Shown in pieces: positions 7,053 through 11,543 of a stretch of 11,543 nucleotides of DNA. This stretch comes from H111-94 sp034436045. Lineage in GTDB: Bacteria; Chloroflexota; Ktedonobacteria; Ktedonobacterales; Ktedonobacteraceae. The position numbers were made by a program, and so were the translations under genes. Numbering within the stretch: position 1 is the stretch's first letter; every line of letters starts with the position of its first letter. Under the pieces are notes generated by a model. The model saw nothing but the letters and a program-made list of their open reading frames with translations. It did no database searches and was not told where the DNA came from. The DNA lies in contig DAOTVZ010000264.1 of assembly GCA_034436045.1 (NCBI GenBank), positions 1 through 11,543 of the forward strand, read 5' to 3'.

Positions 7053-8318
7053 ATGCACGACGAAGTGAAATCTGCGGCAATTAATCCCTATCAGATGGCG
7101 GTGCAGCAATTTGAGCTGGCCGCCGAACGCCTGGGCCTTTCAGAAGATATGCGCGAGATTTTGCGCCAGCCCAAGCGCGAACTCACAGTCAATTTCCCGG
7201 TGCGCCTGGACAATGGGCGCATCAAAACGTTTACCGGCTATCGCGTCCAGCATAATGTCAATCGTGGCCCGGCCAAAGGGGGTATTCGTTATAGCCCCCA
7301 GGTGACGCTGGACGAGGTGAAGGCACTGGCCATGTGGATGACGTGGAAGTGTGCGGTGGTGGGCATTCCTTATGGCGGGGCCAAAGGCGGCGTCATTTGT
7401 GATCCCAAGAGTATGACACCTGCCGAACTAGAGCGCATGACCCGTCGCTATGCGACTGAAATATCCATCATTATTGGCCCTCACAGCGATATACCCGCGC
7501 CTGATGTGAATACTAATCCGCAGGTAATGGCGTGGATCATGGATACCTACTCGATGCACGAGGGTTATTCTATTCCAGCGGTTGTGACCGGTAAGCCGCT
7601 CTCGATAGGCGGCAGCGAGGGCCGCGCCGATGCGACGGCTACCGGCGTGTTGTTTGTCACACGGCAGGCGGCTAAACGCATTGGTATGCCGCTCAAGGGG
7701 GCGCGCGTGAGTATTCAAGGCTTTGGCAATGCAGGCTCGGTGGCGGCGCGTCTATTCCACAACGAGGGCTGTAAGGTCGTAGCGGTGAGCGATACGCACG
7801 GTGGCATTTATAATGAAGCGGGCCTCGACCCGGCGGCTGTGCTACGCCATAAGCAGGAGCGTGGTACCGTTGTCGGCTTCCCCGGCGCGATGACGGTGCG
7901 TGTGCAGGACGTGCTGGAAGTGCCATGCGATGTACTGATACCGGCGGCCACCGAGGGCGTGATTACCGCCGCCAACGCGCCGCGTGTGCAGGCGCGCATT
8001 ATCACCGAAGCTGCCAATGGGCCAACAACGCCGGAGGCCGATGCTATTCTCTACAAGCGTGGGTGCGTCGTCGTACCCGATATTCTGGCGAACGCCGGTG
8101 GGGTGACGGTGAGCTACTTTGAGTGGGTGCAGGATTTGCAGAGCTTCTTCTGGGGCGTTGAAGAGATCACCCGGCGGTTGGAAGTGATTATGAACAACGC
8201 CTTTGCTTCAGTTGCCGAGAAGGCCGACCAGTATCACTGCGATATGCGTCTGGCCGCCAATATGCTGGCCATCTCACGTGTCGCTGAAGCCACGCAGATT
8301 CGCGGCATCTACCCATAA
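7053..8318 (+). CDS. Glu/Leu/Phe/Val dehydrogenase family, glutamate dehydrogenase
   Basis: The enzyme interconverts glutamate with 2-oxoglutarate and ammonium using NAD(P). The 421-residue product is normal length for the hexameric family. Substrate-binding Lys75 lies in NRGPAKGGIRY, Lys99 in MTWKCAVV, and catalytic Lys111 in the signature IPYGGAKGGVICDP. DIPAPDVNT follows. The Rossmann motif is GFGNAG at 223-228, and Asp247 ends the second strand (VVAVSDTHGG), which slightly favours NAD. TEAANGPTTPEAD and PDILANAGGVTVSYFEW are the typical C-terminal motifs. Glutamate rather than leucine or phenylalanine is favoured by overall similarity, but substrate cannot be proved by eye. It sits 45 bp after gatB, probably on the same transcript. 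Confidence 0.93.
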   Translation: MHDEVKSAAINPYQMAVQQFELAAERLGLSEDMREILRQPKRELTVNFPVRLDNGRIKTFTGYRVQHNVNRGPAKGGIRYSPQVTLDEVKALAMWMTWKCAVVGIPYGGAKGGVICDPKSMTPAELERMTRRYATEISIIIGPHSDIPAPDVNTNPQVMAWIMDTYSMHEGYSIPAVVTGKPLSIGGSEGRADATATGVLFVTRQAAKRIGMPLKGARVSIQGFGNAGSVAARLFHNEGCKVVAVSDTHGGIYNEAGLDPAAVLRHKQERGTVVGFPGAMTVRVQDVLEVPCDVLIPAATEGVITAANAPRVQARIITEAANGPTTPEADAILYKRGCVVVPDILANAGGVTVSYFEWVQDLQSFFWGVEEITRRLEVIMNNAFASVAEKADQYHCDMRLAANMLAISRVAEATQIRGIYP

Positions 8319-8330
8319 ATTATGATGAAT

Positions 8331-8362
8331 CCATAGGGACGGGATATATCCCGTCCAGACCT
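8331..8362 (-). repeat. REP-like palindromic unit, copy 1 (inverted)
   Basis: This 32-nt unit contains a perfect 20-bp palindrome at 8337-8356, with arms GGACGGGATA and TATCCCGTCC. Read on the minus strand it begins AGGTCTGG and matches copy 2 at 25 of 32 positions. It begins 13 bp after the gdh stop, so it may also protect or end that transcript, though no T-run follows. Confidence 0.7.
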
Positions 8363-8378
8363 GTTATTCGTGTCAAAG

Positions 8379-8417
8379 ACGCGAAGCTATGCGATTCCAG
8401 ATTATGTTGCTTCGCGT
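8379..8417. repeat. Inner stem-loop between the two REP-like units
   Basis: ACGCGAAGC (8379-8387) and GCTTCGCGT (8409-8417) are perfect 9-bp inverted arms around a 21-nt loop. They lie almost centrally between the two REP-like units. The flanks pair partly further outward. Confidence 0.65.
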
Positions 8418-8433
8418 GTATCACCCGATTCAA

Positions 8434-8465
8434 AGGTCTGGGCGGGTTAAATCCCGCCTCTACAG
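8434..8465 (+). repeat. REP-like palindromic unit, copy 2 (direct)
   Basis: This is the second 32-nt unit, in the opposite direction to copy 1. Its arms are GGCGGG (8441-8446) and CCCGCC (8453-8458) around TTAAAT. It begins AGGTCTGG, as copy 1 does on the other strand. Confidence 0.7.
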
Positions 8466-8493
8466 ATTTTCCCATCTCTGGGGGAAGCGTTAT

Positions 8494-8509
8494 CACATTT
8501 TAAAATGTG
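8494..8509. repeat. 16-bp perfect AT-rich palindrome over the stop codon of the acidic protein gene
   Basis: CACATTTTAAAATGTG is its own reverse complement, and the stop codon at 8500-8502 sits in its centre. It lacks a GC stem, so it is a poor terminator. It could be a protein-binding site or chance. Confidence 0.45.
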
Positions 8510-9042
8510 CGGCGGTCACGTTTAGGCCGCTTAGTAGATGGCTTAGTCGGGCGCGAGGGTTTCGCCTTCTTACGCGCGCGTCCCCAGTCCTCTTCCTCTT
8601 CTTCTTCGTCCTCGAAGAAGTCCTCTTCGTCCTCGTCAAAGTCTCTGCCGCTCAGATCCATGTCAGGAATATCGGCATCTTCAATATCCTCACCTTGCAG
8701 ATCCAGGTCTTCTACTTCGTTGTCGATGTCGAGGGCACCTGTATCATCTGGTTCTGGTTCTGGCTCCTCCTCCTCTATCACCTCCGGCTCAACAACCGGG
8801 CGGCCTTTGGCGCTGGCAGCTTCATGCCGCCTCTCTGCTCCGTTGGCATGCTCGGTATGACCGGCGGTCCGTGTGGCTTTACGCGCTGTGACAGGCTCTA
8901 CCGGCTCTGGCTCCGGCTCGATCCCCTCGCTCTCTTCCGACTTCTGCCCACCGATGATGTGGCGACCGGCGGCTACATCGAGCCAGAACTGAGAATAGTA
9001 ATGGGGCCGATCTGTTTCTTTCTCGCTATCTTTTCTCGCCAT
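8500..9042 (-). CDS. Highly acidic hypothetical protein with basic C-terminal tail
   Basis: The 180-residue product has three parts. Residues 1-34 form the only likely folded or conserved element (RPHYYSQFWLDVAAGRHIIGG). Residues 35-153 are acidic and probably disordered, with EPEPEP blocks at 42-47 and 92-98, Asp-rich spacing in 104-141 (DIDNEVEDLDLQGEDIEDAD), and a Glu run at 146-151. Residues 155-178 are strongly basic (RARKKAKPSRPTKPSTKRPK). There is no signal peptide or membrane helix. A mixed-charge protein of this shape could bind nucleic acids or act as a chaperone for a basic partner, but that is speculation and I do not recognise the family. ATG 9042 precedes the RPHYY block but has no good Shine-Dalgarno. 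TTG 9063 would add seven residues, with AGGAG too close to it. The promoter is at 9214-9242. Confidence 0.8.
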   Translation of the reverse strand: MARKDSEKETDRPHYYSQFWLDVAAGRHIIGGQKSEESEGIEPEPEPVEPVTARKATRTAGHTEHANGAERRHEAASAKGRPVVEPEVIEEEEPEPEPDDTGALDIDNEVEDLDLQGEDIEDADIPDMDLSGRDFDEDEEDFFEDEEEEEEDWGRARKKAKPSRPTKPSTKRPKRDRRTF

Positions 9043-9091
9043 GAGTTCTCGGTGTGCTTGCAAACTCCTGGTGAGGGTAGTTGCAAGCCAC
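9026..9091 (-). CDS. Possible 21-codon leader ORF overlapping the start of the acidic protein gene
   Basis: A GTG at 9091 lies 4 nt after a perfect AAAGGAGG and opens a 21-codon frame (VACNYPHQEFASTPRTHGEK, then R). Its stop at 9026-9028 lies 17 nt inside the acidic gene, in another frame. Ribosomes loaded here could reach ATG 9042 by coupling, which would explain that start's weak own signal. There is no homology evidence. Confidence 0.3.
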   Translation of the reverse strand: MACNYPHQEFASTPRTHGEKR

Positions 9092-9095
9092 CGCT

Positions 9096-9103
9096 CCTCC
9101 TTT
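9096..9103 (-). promoter_or_regulatory. Perfect Shine-Dalgarno (AAAGGAGG) without an obvious main start
   Basis: It is the best ribosome-binding sequence in the window, yet it lies more than 50 nt before ATG 9042, and no ATG, GTG or TTG in the acidic protein's frame follows at usable distance. Confidence 0.55.
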
Positions 9104-9213
9104 CGTAGAAGACACTCCCATGTCCTCTTCGCTGGTTTATCTCAAAACCAAAGTAAGAAGAAAACGTAACAGGTTCAGTATAACCCGAACAAAAAATGCT
9201 TATTGCTTTTGCA

Positions 9214-9242
9214 ATGATAAGGAGAAAACGGGATACTGTCAA
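9214..9242 (-). promoter_or_regulatory. Sigma70-like promoter for the acidic protein gene
   Basis: On the minus strand a consensus TTGACA (9237-9242) and TATCAT (9214-9219) have a 17-bp spacer. The start point would be near 9207, giving a leader of about 165 nt to ATG 9042. Confidence 0.65.
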
Positions 9243-9305
9243 GATGTAGCCTTTTTTCTGGTTTGCCTGATCAAATGTGGGGCCTGAAACGTATAAAGTA
9301 GTGTG

Positions 9306-9334
9306 TTGTCAAGTCTCTAAGTGCAAGCTACAAT
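9306..9334 (+). promoter_or_regulatory. Upstream promoter of dxs
   Basis: TTGTCA (9306-9311) and TACAAT (9329-9334) are 17 bp apart. It stands just before a second, better promoter in the same direction. Confidence 0.45.
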
Positions 9335-9346
9335 GGGGGTAAGCTA

Positions 9347-9375
9347 TTGGCTGGGTTGTATCCACTGGCTATAAT
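9347..9375 (+). promoter_or_regulatory. Main predicted promoter of dxs
   Basis: TTGGCT (9347-9352) and a perfect TATAAT (9370-9375) are 17 bp apart. The start point would be near 9382. A 10-bp palindrome, TCTGATCAGA (9386-9395), lies just after the start point, a usual place for an operator. Confidence 0.6.
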
Positions 9376-9381
9376 ACAAGG

Positions 9382-9521
9382 GAAGTCTGATCAGAGAGAC
9401 CCTATCTGCTTTACTTATGCATCTTCATATTATGAAGACAACAGGTTCTTTTCTTGTCTATCTGCTGATTGCATGGTGTCGTTGTGCAAGAGGAGCCGAA
9501 GACTAGTATGGGAGGAAACCT
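9382..9521 (+). other. Untranslated leader of dxs with small hairpins
   Basis: The leader of about 140 nt holds a 7-bp hairpin at 9422-9438 (TCTTCAT/ATGAAGA), a 5-bp one at 9469-9489 (TTGCA/TGCAA), and CTATCTGCT twice (9402-9410, 9458-9466). It ends with GGGAGG (9510-9515), 6 nt before the TTG start. It does not match the thiamin-pyrophosphate riboswitch. Confidence 0.4.
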
Positions 9522-11459
9522 TTGACAAGAATTTTAGATAGTATCGACAGCCCGGCACAGTTACGTAAGCTGACCATCCCACAGATGGAGCAGTTAGCGG
9601 AAGAAATTCGACGCGAGATCATTGAAAAAGTGTCGGTAAAAGGTGGTCATCTAGCTCCCAATCTGGGGGTTGTCGAATTGACAATGGCGCTCCATTGTGC
9701 CTTTGAGACACCGAGGGATCTGTTGGTGTGGGACATTGGGCATCAAGCTTATGTTCATAAATTATTGACAGGACGGCGGGAGCGTTTCCATACCATTCGC
9801 CAGTTTGGTGGCCTGTCCGGTTACTTGCGTCGTGATGAAAGCCCCTATGACACGTTTGGGGCCAGTCATGCCAGCACTTCGATCTCAGCGGCGCTGGGCA
9901 TGGCGGTTGCGCGTGATCTGCGGGGCGAGAACTTTAAGGTCGTGGCGATTATCGGCGATGGCGCTCTCACGGGCGGCATGGCGCTGGAGGCCATCAATAA
10001 TGCTGGGAGCTTGAAGAAGAATCTCATTATTGTGCTGAACGATAACGACAAATCGATCTCAGACAATGTTGGCGCGCTGCATCACTATCTGAGCAAGGCG
10101 CGGCGTGTGCAGGCGACACCGAGCTACCAGCGATTGCGTGAAATGGCGAAAGGCTCGATTGAGAAATTACCCGTTGTAGGCGACATGGCGCGCGAAGCCG
10201 CCGGTCGCGCCGAAATGGGCATCAAACAGTTTGTGCTGCCGAGCAAGAGTGGTGCCATCTTTGAGGAGCTTGGTTTCAAGTTCTTTGGCCCGTTCGACGG
10301 TCACGATATCCGATTGATGCTCGATGTTTTTGAGGACCTCAAAAAGATCGAGGGGCCGGTGATTGTGCAGGTCGTTACGAAAAAAGGCAAGGGTTGGGAG
10401 GTGGCCGAGCAGGACTCTACCACATGGCATGGACCTGGCGCGTTTGATTACAAGAGTGGCGTTATTAAAAAGAATCCCAACGATCCCCCGACCTATACTG
10501 AGGTATTTGCCAATACGCTGGTCAAAATTGCCGAGCAGGACGCATCGGTAGTAGGCATCACGGCGGCAATGGCTGAGGGCACAGGTCTAAAGAAGTTGCA
10601 GCAGCGTTTCCCTGAGCGGTACTTCGATGTAGGGATTGCCGAGCAGCACGCCGTCACTTTTGCTGGTGGCATGGCGGTTTCAGGGTTAAAGCCTGTCGTC
10701 GCCATTTACTCTACATTCTTGCAGCGCGCCTATGACCAGGTTATTCATGACATTTGCGTACAAAACCTGCACGTGGTCTTCGCTATGGATCGCGCGGGCA
10801 TTGTTGGAGAAGATGGACCGACCCAGCATGGCGTCTTTGACATCGGCTTTATGCGCACTATTCCCTCTATGAAGGTGATGGCTCCAAAGGATGAGGAAGA
10901 GTTGCGCCACATGCTCTATACCGCCGTCTACATGGATGGGCCAGTCAGCCTGCGCTATCCGCGTGGCAAGGCGTTGGGTGTACCGCTGACGAACGACCTG
11001 CACATGTTAGAGGTCGGTAAGGCTGAACTGCTAAGCCCGACAACGCTGGAAGAGGCTGAAAAGACCGAGTGCGCCATTCTGGCTTATGGCTCAATGGTGG
11101 CCCCGGCGGAGGAGGCGGCCAGAGAACTGGCCGAGGAAGGCATTCGCGTAGCTGTGGTGAATGCACGTTGGGCCAAGCCACTGGACGAAGAGGTCATTCT
11201 TCGTCTGGCGCGCGGCGTGAAACGTCTGGTAACGGTGGAAGATCACATGGTTGCTGGTGGCTTCGGTAGCGCAGTGCTGGAACTGCTGGAACGTCATAGC
11301 CTGTATAATGTCCAGACGCATCTGATTGGTCTGCCTGACAAGTTTGTCGAGCATGGTGCCCCGGCCATCCTCAAAGAGCTATATGGCCTTTCCTCGTCCC
11401 ACATTAAAGAGGTCGTCCGCTCAATGGTTGGGTTCAGCGAGCGCACATTGGCGCAATAG
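9522..11459 (+). CDS. dxs: 1-deoxy-D-xylulose-5-phosphate synthase
   Basis: DXS joins pyruvate and glyceraldehyde-3-phosphate, with thiamin diphosphate, to form DXP, the first step of the MEP isoprenoid route. The 645-residue product is full length. GGHLAPNLGVVELT contains His43 (E. coli His49). WDIGHQAYVHKLLTGRR follows, and the cofactor motif GDGALTGG runs from 145 with NN at 159-160. Domain II has FDVGIAEQHAVTFAGG with catalytic Glu374 (E. coli Glu370) and YSTFLQRAYDQ. The DRAGIVGEDGPTQHG stretch keeps Asp431, but Gln435-His436 replace the usual His-His or His-Gln. DGPVSLRYPRG precedes the transketolase C-terminal domain. The start is TTG, chosen because GGGAGG lies 6 nt upstream and MTRILDSIDSPAQLRKL is the usual N-terminus. 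It is a single gene with tandem promoters. No other MEP gene is visible. Confidence 0.97.
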   Translation: MTRILDSIDSPAQLRKLTIPQMEQLAEEIRREIIEKVSVKGGHLAPNLGVVELTMALHCAFETPRDLLVWDIGHQAYVHKLLTGRRERFHTIRQFGGLSGYLRRDESPYDTFGASHASTSISAALGMAVARDLRGENFKVVAIIGDGALTGGMALEAINNAGSLKKNLIIVLNDNDKSISDNVGALHHYLSKARRVQATPSYQRLREMAKGSIEKLPVVGDMAREAAGRAEMGIKQFVLPSKSGAIFEELGFKFFGPFDGHDIRLMLDVFEDLKKIEGPVIVQVVTKKGKGWEVAEQDSTTWHGPGAFDYKSGVIKKNPNDPPTYTEVFANTLVKIAEQDASVVGITAAMAEGTGLKKLQQRFPERYFDVGIAEQHAVTFAGGMAVSGLKPVVAIYSTFLQRAYDQVIHDICVQNLHVVFAMDRAGIVGEDGPTQHGVFDIGFMRTIPSMKVMAPKDEEELRHMLYTAVYMDGPVSLRYPRGKALGVPLTNDLHMLEVGKAELLSPTTLEEAEKTECAILAYGSMVAPAEEAARELAEEGIRVAVVNARWAKPLDEEVILRLARGVKRLVTVEDHMVAGGFGSAVLELLERHSLYNVQTHLIGLPDKFVEHGAPAILKELYGLSSSHIKEVVRSMVGFSERTLAQ

Positions 11460-11476
11460 CATCTATTGATCTGCAA

Positions 11477-11515
11477 AGAATGCACCGTTTGTTCAGCAGG
11501 AACACGGTGCATTCT
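11477..11515 (+). terminator. Strong hairpin after dxs, probable terminator
   Basis: AGAATGCACCG pairs with CGGTGCATTCT, and the stem continues with GTTC/GAAC past a small bulge to a 5-nt loop. It begins 18 nt after the dxs stop. No clear T-run follows, so it may act as an mRNA 3' end or a weak terminator. Confidence 0.6.
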
Positions 11516-11543
11516 GTTGCAATGGTTGCTTCTATCGATGATA

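Noticed and set aside
8389..9108. Plus-strand open frame of 239 codons opposite the acidic protein
   Set aside because: It is a shadow of the Glu/Asp-rich minus gene, which avoids stop codons on the other strand. It also runs through the REP-like unit and has no good start signal.
9382..9521. Thiamin-pyrophosphate riboswitch before dxs
   Set aside because: DXS uses this cofactor, so I looked for the CTGAGA and ACCTGATC-type core elements. They are not present in a consistent order.
1..11543. CRISPR array, insertion sequence, prophage, tRNA or rRNA
   Set aside because: I saw no regularly spaced repeats, transposase or phage motifs, or tRNA-like clover-leaf sequences on either strand.

Overview
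This window looks like an ordinary chromosomal housekeeping region of a mid-GC bacterium. The best taxonomic guess is Chloroflexota, probably a Ktedonobacteria-type organism. That is an inference from protein character: the glycogen phosphorylase is the DUF3417 type, the small GTPase is MglA-like, the NarL-type regulator ends in the style common in that group, and an acidic polyampholyte starts with RPHYYSQFWLDVAAG. No database was searched. I see no phage, IS, CRISPR, tRNA or rRNA.

Layout. Positions 1-2477 (minus) hold most of an alpha-glucan (glycogen) phosphorylase, cut by the left edge. Its promoter at about 2654-2683 gives a long leader or an N-terminal extension. Positions 2834-3367 (plus) encode a small single-pass membrane protein of unknown function. 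Positions 3455-4153 (minus) encode an orphan NarL/FixJ-type response regulator. Positions 4420-5004 (minus) encode an MglA-like GTPase with a strong intrinsic terminator. A 521-bp divergent region at 5005-5525 carries promoters in both directions. Then come gatB (5526-7007, plus) and, 45 bp later, a glutamate dehydrogenase (7053-8318, plus), probably one transcript. Positions 8331-8465 hold a pair of inverted, imperfect REP-like palindromes around a third stem-loop. Positions 8500-9042 (minus) encode a very acidic protein with a basic tail and no function I recognise. Divergent promoters at 9214-9242 and 9306-9375 precede dxs (9522-11459, plus), which is followed by a strong hairpin.

Functionally the genes cover storage-polysaccharide breakdown (glgP), signalling and polarity (response regulator, MglA-like), tRNA-dependent amidation and glutamate metabolism (gatB, gdh), and isoprenoid precursor synthesis (dxs). 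Most transcription units appear separate, each with its own sigma70-like promoter of 17-18 bp spacing. Only gatB-gdh looks like an operon.

No convincing new multi-gene system is visible. The best leads are the REPIN-like element at 8331-8465, in which paired positions change together between copies, the uncharacterised acidic protein with its orphan Shine-Dalgarno and overlapping mini-ORF, and single-residue departures at conserved sites in DXS and in the response regulator.
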